A DNA stretch of 20,794 bases. Origin: VRUE01 sp045805805 (lineage in GTDB: Bacteria > Actinomycetota > Thermoleophilia > Solirubrobacterales > 70-9). The notes below the pieces were generated by a model. That model searched no databases, was not told the origin of the DNA, and saw only the letters and a list, made by a program, of their open reading frames with translations. Position 1 is the stretch's first letter; each line of letters starts with the position of its first letter. The DNA is taken from the NCBI GenBank assembly GCA_045805805.1, contig JBJMKO010000057.1, forward strand, positions 1 through 20,794, given 5' to 3'. This document shows positions 14,288 to 20,794 of this stretch, piece by piece. The position numbers were made by a program, and so were the translations under genes.

Positions 14288-16921
14288 CTACTTGGCGTCG
14301 AGCCAGTCCTTACCGACGCCGACGTCCACCTCCAGCGGCGGGTCGAGCTGGTAGGCGGCGCACATCTCGCGCCGCACCAGCTCGACCGCGCCGTCCATCT
14401 CCTCCGGCGGCCCCTCGAAGAGGAGCTCGTCGTGGATCTGCAGGACGAGCCGCGTCTCGCTCCCCGCCTTGTGCAGCGCCCGCCGGCAGCGCACCATCGC
14501 CACCTTGATGATGTCGGCGGCGGTCCCCTGGATCACGGTGTTGACGGCGAGGCGCTCGCCCAGCCGGCGCGTGTTGGGGTTGCCCGAGCGCAGCTCCGGG
14601 ATCGAGCGGCGGCGCCCCATCAGGGTGGTGACGAAGCCCTCCTCCTGCGCCCGCTCCACCACCTGCTCGCGGAAGGCCCGCACCGCCGGGAAGCGCTCCA
14701 GGTAGCGGGAGACGAATTCCTCTCCCTCTTTGCGCGGGATGTTGAGCCGGTCGGCGAGGCCGAAGCCGGTCAGCCCATAGACGATGCCGAAGTTGACCAT
14801 CTTCGCCTTCGAGCGCTGGCCGACGTCGACCTCCTCGCGGGAGATGTCGAAGACCTCCGCCGCGGTTGCCGCGTGGACGTCTTCGCCGGCGCGAAAGACC
14901 TCCTTCAGCACCTCCTCCTCGGCGACGTGGGCGAGCACCCGCAACTCGACCTGGCTGTAGTCGGCGGAGAGCAGCCGGGCGCCCGGCTCGGCGACGAAGC
15001 AGGCGCGGACGGGACGGCCGATCTCAGTGCGGATCGGGATGTTCTGCAGGTTCGGGCTGGTGCTGGAGAGGCGGCCGGTGGTCGTCGCCGCCTGGTTGAA
15101 GGTGGTGTGGACGCGGCCCGTCTCGGGGTCGATCAGGTCCGGGAGCGAGTCGAGGTAGGTGTTCTTCAGCTTGGTCAGCTCACGCCAGGACTCGATCTTC
15201 TCGACGATCGGGTGCTCGTCGCTGATCTGGGCGAGCACGCGCGCGTCGGTCGAGTAACCGGTTTTGCCGCGGCGCTTGCGGGTCAGGCCGAGTTCCTCGA
15301 AGAGGACGCGGCCGACCTGCTGGGGAGAGCCGATCGTGAACTCCTCCCCGGCCAGCTCGTAGATCTCTTTCTCCAGTGTTGCGATCCGCTCGCCGAAGCC
15401 GGCGCCGACCTCGGCCAAGCGCTCGGCGTCGAGTCTCAGTCCCTCGCGCTCCATCGCGGCGAGGACGTGGACGAGCGGCAGCTCGATCTCGCGCAGCAGC
15501 TGCTCGAGTCCCAGCTCCCCGACACGGGCGCGCTGGGCCTCAGCCAGGGCCGCGACGAGACGTGCTTCCTCAGCGGGGTCCAGCCCCGCCTCGCCGTCGC
15601 CTCCGTCGAGTGAGAGCTGACCGTCCTCGGCGTCGGCAGCCGGGGCCGCATCGGCGGCGATGCCGATCCCCGCATCGGCCGCCAGCTCGGTCAGCTCGTA
15701 GGTGCGCCGCTGCGGCTCCAGCAGGTAGGCGGCGAGCATCGTGTCGTGGTCGAGCCGCAGCTCGACCCCCTCGCGGGCCGCAGCCGCGAGCAGGCCGTGG
15801 CGCCCGCCGCCAAGTGACTTGGCGTCGTGCGCCGCCAGGGGGCGAGCCGCGAACGCCGGCGCAAGCTCGTCGAGGGTCGAAGCGCCACTGAGAATCCGCT
15901 CGCCATCGGCAGCGGCCCAGCGATCGCCGTCGATCGCGAGCGCGATCGCGCTCTCCCCCGCGCCGATATCGGCGGGCGTGCCCTCCACCGCCTCGACCGA
16001 CAGCTCGGTCTCGACACTGCGACCCGGCACGTCCTCCCCCTCCGGCAGCGCCTCCTCGAGCCGCTCCAGGACGGCTCGCAGCTCGAACTCACGCATGAAG
16101 TCGCGCAGGGCGCCGCGGTCGGGCTCCGACGCCATCACCGCGGCCAAATCCACCCCCGTCTCTATGTCGTACTGCAGTGTCGCCAGCTGCTTCGACATCC
16201 GCGCGTCCTCGGCGTGATCGACCAGATTCTGCTTGCGCTTGGCGCCGGAGACCTTGTCGACGCTGGCCAGCACCTCCTCCAGCGAGCCGAACTGCTGCAG
16301 CAGCTGGGTCGCGGTCTTCTCGCCGATCCCGGGCACCCCAGGGATGTTGTCGGAGGTGTCCCCCCTCAGCCCCATCAGGTCGGTGACCAGCTCCGGCGCG
16401 ACCCCGTAGCGCTCGAGGACGGCGTCGCTGTCGTAGACCTTGGTCTCGGTTATCCCCCGCGACGTGCTCATCACCCGGATTCCGTCGCCGACCATCTGGT
16501 AGGCGTCGCGGTCGCCGGTGACGACCATTACCGGGATACCGGCCTCCCGGGCTCGATGAGCCAACGAGGCAATCACGTCGTCGGCCTCGTAGCCCTCGAC
16601 CTTGACGTTGGTGTAACCGAAGGCCTCGACCAGCGGCATCAGGTGAGGCCACTGCTCGCGCAGCAGGTCGGGCCGCGGTTTGCGCTGGGCCTTGTAGAGG
16701 TCGTAGGTGACCTCGCGTCCGGACATCCCGGCGTCCCAGGCGACGACGACCCCGGCCGGCGCGTGCTCGTCGATGATCTTGACCAGCATCGACGCCAACC
16801 CGTAGATCGCATTGGTGGGCCGCCCGTCGCTGGTCCCGATCGACTCCGGCAGCGCGAAGAAAGCCCGGTAGGCGAGCGAGTTGCCGTCGATCAGGAAGAG
16901 CTCGTGGGGCTCGTCAGCCAT
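14288..16921 (-). CDS. polA: DNA polymerase I
   Basis: 877 residues; fills gaps in excision repair and removes Okazaki primers. The N-terminal 5'-3' exonuclease is intact (FLIDGNSLAYRAFF from residue 9, DRDAYQM, GLRGDTSDNIPGVPGIGEKTA at 184-204). The middle domain keeps HDAK and DTMLAAYLL but lacks the DxE motif and the late YxxxD motif, so proofreading is probably absent, as in Taq and mycobacterial Pol I. The polymerase has motif A DYSQVELR (D654), motif B with K707, F711 and Y715, and motif C IHDE (D831). F711 matches E. coli F762. I chose ATG 16921 because the protein then starts like other Pol I. An upstream in-frame start (16996) would add 25 residues overlapping the preceding gene. The ATG overlaps the upstream stop codon by 8 bp. 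Confidence 0.97.
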   Translation of the reverse strand: MADEPHELFLIDGNSLAYRAFFALPESIGTSDGRPTNAIYGLASMLVKIIDEHAPAGVVVAWDAGMSGREVTYDLYKAQRKPRPDLLREQWPHLMPLVEAFGYTNVKVEGYEADDVIASLAHRAREAGIPVMVVTGDRDAYQMVGDGIRVMSTSRGITETKVYDSDAVLERYGVAPELVTDLMGLRGDTSDNIPGVPGIGEKTATQLLQQFGSLEEVLASVDKVSGAKRKQNLVDHAEDARMSKQLATLQYDIETGVDLAAVMASEPDRGALRDFMREFELRAVLERLEEALPEGEDVPGRSVETELSVEAVEGTPADIGAGESAIALAIDGDRWAAADGERILSGASTLDELAPAFAARPLAAHDAKSLGGGRHGLLAAAAREGVELRLDHDTMLAAYLLEPQRRTYELTELAADAGIGIAADAAPAADAEDGQLSLDGGDGEAGLDPAEEARLVAALAEAQRARVGELGLEQLLREIELPLVHVLAAMEREGLRLDAERLAEVGAGFGERIATLEKEIYELAGEEFTIGSPQQVGRVLFEELGLTRKRRGKTGYSTDARVLAQISDEHPIVEKIESWRELTKLKNTYLDSLPDLIDPETGRVHTTFNQAATTTGRLSSTSPNLQNIPIRTEIGRPVRACFVAEPGARLLSADYSQVELRVLAHVAEEEVLKEVFRAGEDVHAATAAEVFDISREEVDVGQRSKAKMVNFGIVYGLTGFGLADRLNIPRKEGEEFVSRYLERFPAVRAFREQVVERAQEEGFVTTLMGRRRSIPELRSGNPNTRRLGERLAVNTVIQGTAADIIKVAMVRCRRALHKAGSETRLVLQIHDELLFEGPPEEMDGAVELVRREMCAAYQLDPPLEVDVGVGKDWLDAK

Positions 16922-17774
16922 CGGCGCCAACTCTATGGCGCCGAGAGGCGAGTATCGGCCGCAGAACTTCCGCAACCGACCGCGGTTCCTCCGCAACCTG
17001 CTTTTCGCTGAGACGGATCACCTCGAATCCTCGCGCTCGGAGCTCCAGGCCCCGTACCCGATCGTCCTCGAAAGCCTGCCGCCCCCGGTGATAGCGATAG
17101 CCGTCGGTCTCGATGGCCAGGCGCTGGTCGCGCCACAGGAAGTCGACGAGAAAGCGGCCCACACGGACATTGACCTCGGGCAACGGCAGCCGGTGCCGGC
17201 GACAGATTCCCAGGAAGTCGCGCTCGAGATCGCTGCGGGTGCGATCTCGGCTGGGAACCGGGCCGGTCGGAAGGCCGAGCACGTCTGCCTGTCGAATCGC
17301 CCGGCGCAACTCCCACTCCGGTGCGATGCCTCGCAGGTCGGAGATCGTCCGGGCGGGTGTCGTAACCGGGATCCCGTTGCGCAGCGTTATATGACCCCGG
17401 CTCAAAGAGGCACAGCGATGCAGCCGAATGCCCTGCCGTCGCCGCCTGCCCCCAGCGCGCTGAATTGAGATATCCACGGGCCCAGCGCACGGCTTCAGGA
17501 ACTCCCAGAGCTCAGCGGCACTTCTGTGGCTGACCGCCGCCCCCTCTCCACAGGCAAGGGCGGCCGCCATCCATCTCCCCTGTCGAGAGATTCCCGGATG
17601 TCCCACCGCGTAGACACCGCGGTGAATGCGATGCAGGCGGCCTGCACGAACGCGCGTAAGCACGGCGTCGTCACCCAAACCGGCCTGCCGAAGCTGATGG
17701 ATAGACACAACCCCATGCTGTCCAGCGGCCACCTTGGCCACTCGCAGATCCCGGCTGTCACTTTGTTCGGCCAT
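16914..17774 (-). CDS. AbiEi-like winged-helix / DUF559-like nuclease-fold protein, paralogue
   Basis: 286 residues with the same plan as the gene at 2528-3454. The winged helix is at ~10-60 (VAKVAAGQHGVVSIHQLRQAGL, then GRLHRIHRGVYAVGH). The middle block is AVSHRSAAELWEFL. A Vsr/DUF559-like C-terminus has E184 (SDLERDF), D211 (FLVDFLWRD) and IETDGYRYH with E222 and D224, followed by FEDDRVRGLELRARGFEVIRL. The acidic residues of a PD-(D/E)xK nuclease are in place, more regularly than in the other copy, but activity is not proven. No toxin-like partner is adjacent. Its stop codon lies inside the first codons of polA (ATGGCTGA), so polA translation may depend on it. The ATG start sits in CATATG, within a dyad and 6 nt behind CTTAAT. 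Confidence 0.87.
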   Translation of the reverse strand: MAEQSDSRDLRVAKVAAGQHGVVSIHQLRQAGLGDDAVLTRVRAGRLHRIHRGVYAVGHPGISRQGRWMAAALACGEGAAVSHRSAAELWEFLKPCAGPVDISIQRAGGRRRRQGIRLHRCASLSRGHITLRNGIPVTTPARTISDLRGIAPEWELRRAIRQADVLGLPTGPVPSRDRTRSDLERDFLGICRRHRLPLPEVNVRVGRFLVDFLWRDQRLAIETDGYRYHRGRQAFEDDRVRGLELRARGFEVIRLSEKQVAEEPRSVAEVLRPILASRRHRVGADG

Positions 17775-17792
17775 ATGCCGATTAAGGTGACA
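17756..17792. promoter_or_regulatory. Dyad over the start codon of the polA-linked wHTH gene
   Basis: TGTCACTTT (17756-17764) and AAGGTGACA (17784-17792) pair at 8 of 9 positions and enclose the start codon at 17772-17774. The layout (dyad around a CATATG start) matches copy A in front of the related gene at 2528. The arms share the GGTGAC / GTCACC half-site with it but point the opposite way. This is a candidate operator for autorepression. Confidence 0.5.
17781..17786 (-). promoter_or_regulatory. Candidate -10 element of the polA-linked wHTH gene (CTTAAT)
   Basis: CTTAAT lies 6 nt before ATG 17774 with no Shine-Dalgarno sequence, as for CTTAGT at 2515-2520. Because polA overlaps this gene, the promoter may also serve polA. 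Confidence 0.4.
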
Positions 17793-18110
17793 AGCGGTCT
17801 CGGTTCTCCCCCCGGGGGATGGATTTGGCCGCTGGGACCATCAGGACGAGGCCGAAGACGGTGGGCCATCGCGCTGCAGCGTGAGGATCGTCGGCCCTCC
17901 TGCCATGGCCAGCGAGGCGACGAAGAGGACACCGGCGAATCGCTCGAAGGGCCGGCGTCGCGGGGAAGCCCATGCCACCCCCGTCGAACCAGTGCGGCGC
18001 AGCTGTACGGCGATTCGCATCCCGAAGGTGAGGATCAGGAAACGCCGTAGAGGACGAGTGCCGCTGCCGCGATGCGACGGCGATCATGAGGCGCGGGCAA
18101 GCGCGAGTCG
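17793..18110. other. Gap between the wHTH gene and the malic enzyme
   Basis: No firm gene was found. A 59-codon minus-strand frame, ATG 18020 to TGA 17841, encodes a short protein with one hydrophobic stretch (FAGVLFVASLAMAGGPTILTL). About three quarters of its third positions are G or C, and no ribosome binding site is visible. It may be a small membrane protein, the remnant of one, or chance. Confidence 0.3.
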
Positions 18111-18123
18111 CGAATCTGATTCG
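18111..18123. promoter_or_regulatory. Candidate operator in front of the malic enzyme gene
   Basis: CGAATC-T-GATTCG is a perfect 6-bp inverted repeat 10 bp before ATG 18134, where a promoter would be expected. The regulator is unknown. Confidence 0.4.
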
Positions 18124-18133
18124 ATAGCCGTCC

Positions 18134-19591
18134 ATGACGGTCAGCGCCCAGTACAGCGTCACGATCCGGGTCGAGCTCGATGCGCGGCAAGAGCCGCTCG
18201 GCAAGCTGACCGCTGCGATCGCCGAGGCCGGCGGGCAACTGCAGGGGGTGGACCTCGTGCCGGGGGCCGGCGGCGAGGGCAAGCGGGTGCGCGAGTTCAC
18301 GATCGACGCCCAGGACCGCGAGCACTGGGAGCGGATCCTGCGCTCGATCGGCTCGACCCGCGGCGCCAAGGTGCTCGACTACGTCGACCGCACGATGCAG
18401 ATGCACCGCGGCGGCAAGATCTCGGTCGAGAACAAGTACCCGCTGAAGACGCGCGACGACCTCTCGATGGCCTATACGCCCGGCGTCGCCCGCGTCTGCC
18501 AGGACATCCACGACGATCGCTCCAAGGCCTTCGAGTTCACGATCAAGAAGAACACCGTCGCCGTCGTCTCCGACGGCAGCGCCGTGCTCGGCCTCGGCAA
18601 CATCGGCCCCGAGGCGGCGATGCCCGTGATGGAGGGGAAGGCGATGCTGTTCAAGGAGTTTGCCCAGGTCGATGCTTTTCCGATCTGCCTCGACACCCAG
18701 GACGCCGGGGAGATCATCAAGGCGGTCGAGCTGATCGCGCCGACCTTCGGCGGCATCAACCTAGAGGACATCTCCGCCCCGCGCTGCTTCGAGATCGAGG
18801 ACCGGCTGAAGGAAACGCTCGACATCCCCGTCTTCCACGACGACCAGCACGGCACCGCGGTGGTGACCATGGCGGCGCTCTTCAACGCGTTGAAGATCGT
18901 CGGCAAGCCGATCGAGCAGCTGCGAGTGCTGGTGGTCGGCCTCGGCGCCGCCGGCGTGGCGGTGACCAAGATGATGCTCGCCTCCGGTGTCACCCACGTG
19001 GTCGGCTGCGACCGCCAGGGCGCGCTCTCGACCGAGCGCGCGGACTACCAGTCCGGCGAGATGAGCGGGATCAAGCGCTGGTACTCGGAGAACTCCAACC
19101 CGGACAAGCTGAGCGGACAGCCCGACGACGTGATCGAGGGCATGGACCTCTTCATCGGCCTCTCCGGCCCTGGGATCATCCAACCCCAGTCGTTGGGCAA
19201 GATGAACGACGATGCGATCGTCTTCGCTATGGCAAACCCGAACCCCGAGGTGATGCCCGAGGACGCCGCCCCCTACGTGCGGATCATGGCCACCGGCCGC
19301 TCCGACTACCCGAACCAGATCAACAACGTGCTTGCCTTCCCGGGCATCTTCCGCGGCGCTCTCGACGCCGGCGCACCCCGGATCACCGAGGAGATGAAGC
19401 TTGCCGCGGCCAAAGGCATCGCAATGGCCGTCACCGAGGAAGACCTCTCCGAGGACTACGTCATCCCCAGCGTCTTCAACCGCGAAGTCGCGCCGAAGGT
19501 AGCCGAAGCGGTGGTCGAGGAGGCCAAGCGCGAGGGCATAGCCCGCTTCAGCGAGGAGACCGGAACCTTCTCGACGGTGGAGGTCACCTAA
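18134..19591 (+). CDS. NAD(P)-dependent malic enzyme with N-terminal ACT domain
   Basis: 485 residues; oxidatively decarboxylates malate to pyruvate, linking the citric acid cycle to pyruvate. Residues ~5-82 form an ACT-type regulatory domain (YSVTIRVELDARQEPLGKLTAAIAEAGG), which suggests control by a small ligand. The catalytic part has MAYTPGVARVC with Tyr114, SDGSAVLGLGNIGPEAAMPVMEGKA with Lys169, metal-binding FGGINLEDISAPRCFEIE (E211, D212) and PVFHDDQHGTA. The dinucleotide motif is VVGLGAAGVAV (G269, G271, G274). It is a short bacterial-type enzyme without a phosphotransacetylase domain. The SDR gene follows after 3 bp, so both are probably one transcript. Cofactor choice cannot be read with certainty. 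Confidence 0.95.
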   Translation: MTVSAQYSVTIRVELDARQEPLGKLTAAIAEAGGQLQGVDLVPGAGGEGKRVREFTIDAQDREHWERILRSIGSTRGAKVLDYVDRTMQMHRGGKISVENKYPLKTRDDLSMAYTPGVARVCQDIHDDRSKAFEFTIKKNTVAVVSDGSAVLGLGNIGPEAAMPVMEGKAMLFKEFAQVDAFPICLDTQDAGEIIKAVELIAPTFGGINLEDISAPRCFEIEDRLKETLDIPVFHDDQHGTAVVTMAALFNALKIVGKPIEQLRVLVVGLGAAGVAVTKMMLASGVTHVVGCDRQGALSTERADYQSGEMSGIKRWYSENSNPDKLSGQPDDVIEGMDLFIGLSGPGIIQPQSLGKMNDDAIVFAMANPNPEVMPEDAAPYVRIMATGRSDYPNQINNVLAFPGIFRGALDAGAPRITEEMKLAAAKGIAMAVTEEDLSEDYVIPSVFNREVAPKVAEAVVEEAKREGIARFSEETGTFSTVEVT

Positions 19592-19594
19592 CCC

Positions 19595-20500
19595 GTGAAG
19601 GTCCTCGTCACCGGCGCCAGCGGCTTCATCGGGTCCGCGCTCTGCGACTCGCTGCTGGTCAGGGGCGACACGGTGGTCGGGCTGGCGCGCGATCCGAAGC
19701 GGGCGCGGCAGACAAACCCGCGGGTCGAGTGGCATGCCTGGCAGCCGACCCTGGAACGCCCCCCGGCCAAGGCTTTCGACGGCGTCGACGGCGTCGTCAA
19801 CCTGCTCGGCGAGAAGATCAACCAGCGCTGGACCGACGAGGCCAAGCAGCGGATCATGGAGAGCCGCCGCACCGGCACCCACAACCTGGTCGGCACGATC
19901 GCCGGCCTCGAGCGTAAGCCACGGGTGCTCGTCAGCCAGTCGGCGATCGGCTTCTACGGCGACCGCGGCGAGGTGATCGTCGACGAGTCCAGCGGGCCGG
20001 GCGAGGGCTTCGACGCCGAGGTCGTGCGCGAGTGGGAGAAGGCGGCGCACGAGGCCGATGGCACCGGCGCGCGTGTCGTCGTCATCCGCACCGGCCACGT
20101 GCTCGACCCGCGCGGAGGCTTCCTCGGGCAGTTGCTGCCGCCGTTCAAGCTGGGCGTGGGCGGCCCGCTGGCCGGAGGCGCCCAGTACGTCTCCTGGGTC
20201 CACGTCGATGACGAGGTCGGCCTCCTGCTCTGGGCGCTCGACAACGAGAAGGTAAGCGGCACGATCAACTCGACGGCGCCCAATCCTGTGACCAACAAGG
20301 TGTTCTCGAAGGCTCTGGGCAAAGCCCTCGGCCGCCCCGCGGTCGTGCCGGTGCCCGGGATCACGCTGGACCTGATGTACGGCAAGGAGTTCGGGGCGGT
20401 TCTCCGCGGTGGCCAGCGCGTCTTGCCGAGGCGGGCGCTGGACCTTGGGTACGAGTTCAAGCATCCTGAGTTGGACGAGGCGCTGGGAGATTTGCTTTAG
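19595..20500 (+). CDS. TIGR01777-family SDR (epimerase-like, SDR39U1 type)
   Basis: 301 residues with a Rossmann NAD(P) motif at the very N-terminus (VTGASGFIGSAL; G7, G10, G13). The family signatures follow: VVNLLGEKINQRWTDEAKQRIMESRRTGT, VSQSAIGFYGDRGE with the SDR Ser and Tyr region, and RTGHVLDPRGGFLGQLLPPFKLGVGGPLAGG. The C-terminal part (INSTAPNPVTNKVFSKALGKALGRP ... GGQRVLPRRALDLGYEF) is the DUF1731 tail. The start is GTG 19595, 3 bp after the malic enzyme stop. The substrate of this widespread family is not established. Confidence 0.93.
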   Translation: MKVLVTGASGFIGSALCDSLLVRGDTVVGLARDPKRARQTNPRVEWHAWQPTLERPPAKAFDGVDGVVNLLGEKINQRWTDEAKQRIMESRRTGTHNLVGTIAGLERKPRVLVSQSAIGFYGDRGEVIVDESSGPGEGFDAEVVREWEKAAHEADGTGARVVVIRTGHVLDPRGGFLGQLLPPFKLGVGGPLAGGAQYVSWVHVDDEVGLLLWALDNEKVSGTINSTAPNPVTNKVFSKALGKALGRPAVVPVPGITLDLMYGKEFGAVLRGGQRVLPRRALDLGYEFKHPELDEALGDLL

Positions 20501-20512
20501 GCGTTGCGTTGG

Positions 20513-20588
20513 GGAGGTCCGGCACCCCTCCCCAAAACGCGCGGCAGGAGCCGCGATTGAGTGTTTTGGGGAGGGGTGCCGGACCTCC
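20513..20588. terminator. Perfect 26-bp inverted repeat between convergent genes
   Basis: Arms 20513-20538 and 20563-20588 are exact complements (GGAGGTCCGGCACCCC... on the left). The 24-nt centre holds a second stem GCGGC-AGGA-GCCGC. It begins 12 bp after the SDR stop codon and ends 33 bp before the stop of the opposing gene, the right place for a two-way terminator. There is no U-tract on either strand. The arm length and exact match are unusual for a plain terminator and would also suit a REP-like repeat. Confidence 0.7.
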
Positions 20589-20621
20589 TATATGCCTCGA
20601 GAAGCTTTTCTCCGAAGCTCG

Positions 20622-20794
20622 CTACGTCTCGCGCAAGGCTTCTTGGATCGAAGCTCGGAGGGAACCCGGGCCGGAAGCTTCGATCAGGCTAAGCAGGCGC
20701 GCCATTGCGGCTTTGCCCGAGCTTCCAGAGATCCATGGGATCTCGGCGGTTTCCAGGATCGGGTGGGTGAACTGAGACGCTTGTGGATCGGAGG
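20622..20794 (-). CDS. Unrecognised protein, C-terminal 57 codons only
   Basis: A minus-strand frame enters from the right edge and ends at TAG 20622-20624. It encodes about 56 residues that read like a real helical C-terminus (QFTHPILETAEIPWISGSSG, then AAMARLLSLIEASG and a final IQEALRET). I do not recognise the family. The convergent layout, with a strong inverted repeat in between, supports it being a gene. The start lies outside the window. Confidence 0.6.
   Translation of the reverse strand, partial: SDPQASQFTHPILETAEIPWISGSSGKAAMARLLSLIEASGPGSLRASIQEALRET

Noticed and set aside
14432..15613. Plus-strand open frame opposite polA
   Set aside because: The polymerase motifs on the other strand are complete, and this frame has no recognisable domain.
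17881..19917. 678-codon plus-strand open frame through the malic enzyme
   Set aside because: It is an out-of-frame reading with Arg/Gly-rich composition that continues into the SDR gene. The correct frames have full motif sets.
18761..20464. 567-codon minus-strand open frame
   Set aside because: It is antisense to the malic enzyme and SDR genes, with no motifs of its own.

Overview
The window is a contig end from a high-GC actinobacterium. The evidence for this is strong G/C at third codon positions, GTG starts, an actinobacterial/Firmicute-type LexA box in front of uvrA, and the gene order polA - rpsA - coaE - (MFS) - uvrB - uvrA. That order matches the arrangement known from actinobacteria (in Mycobacterium tuberculosis polA, rpsA, coaE, uvrB, an MFS gene and uvrA lie in the same succession). 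The solo AbiEi/DUF559-type genes and the secreted TSP3-type protein would fit Thermoleophilia (Solirubrobacterales), but that is inference from general knowledge.

Layout: the conserved backbone reads on the minus strand, from right to left. A wHTH-nuclease-like gene (16914-17774) overlaps polA (14288-16921). Then come rpsA, coaE, a lytic transglycosylase, a DHA2-type MFS transporter, a membrane-anchored unknown, uvrB, and uvrA, which is cut off by the window edge. Most accessory genes are inserted between backbone genes and read on the plus strand: a second wHTH-nuclease-like gene (2528-3454), a SnoaL-like protein, a DoxX-like membrane protein, a small XRE regulator, an FAD oxidoreductase, and a secreted calcium-binding protein. 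A DMT-type membrane protein (minus) sits among them. At the right end, an ACT-domain malic enzyme and a TIGR01777-type SDR read on plus and face the partial 3' end of an unrecognised minus-strand gene.

The joints between modules carry three unrelated families of palindromic DNA. (1) A 46-bp hairpin repeat, TGACTTCG...CGAAGTCA, has three copies of identical length (2505-2550, 3452-3497, 13483-13528). Two of them show paired compensatory base changes. One copy spans the start codon and another begins with the stop codon of the same gene. (2) A ~112-bp element with 19-bp terminal inverted repeats follows the stop codons of uvrB (4264-4376) and rpsA (10238-10349), in opposite orientations relative to those genes. 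(3) A perfect 26-bp inverted repeat (20513-20588) lies between two convergent genes.

Functionally the window combines nucleotide excision repair (UvrA, UvrB, Pol I), translation (S1), CoA synthesis, cell-wall turnover and export. Several genes have a plausible -10 hexamer 6-8 nt before the start codon and lack a Shine-Dalgarno sequence, suggesting leaderless mRNAs. The best candidates for something undescribed are the two self-standing AbiEi-like/DUF559-like genes with dyads over their start codons, and the two repeat families that sit exactly at coding ends.
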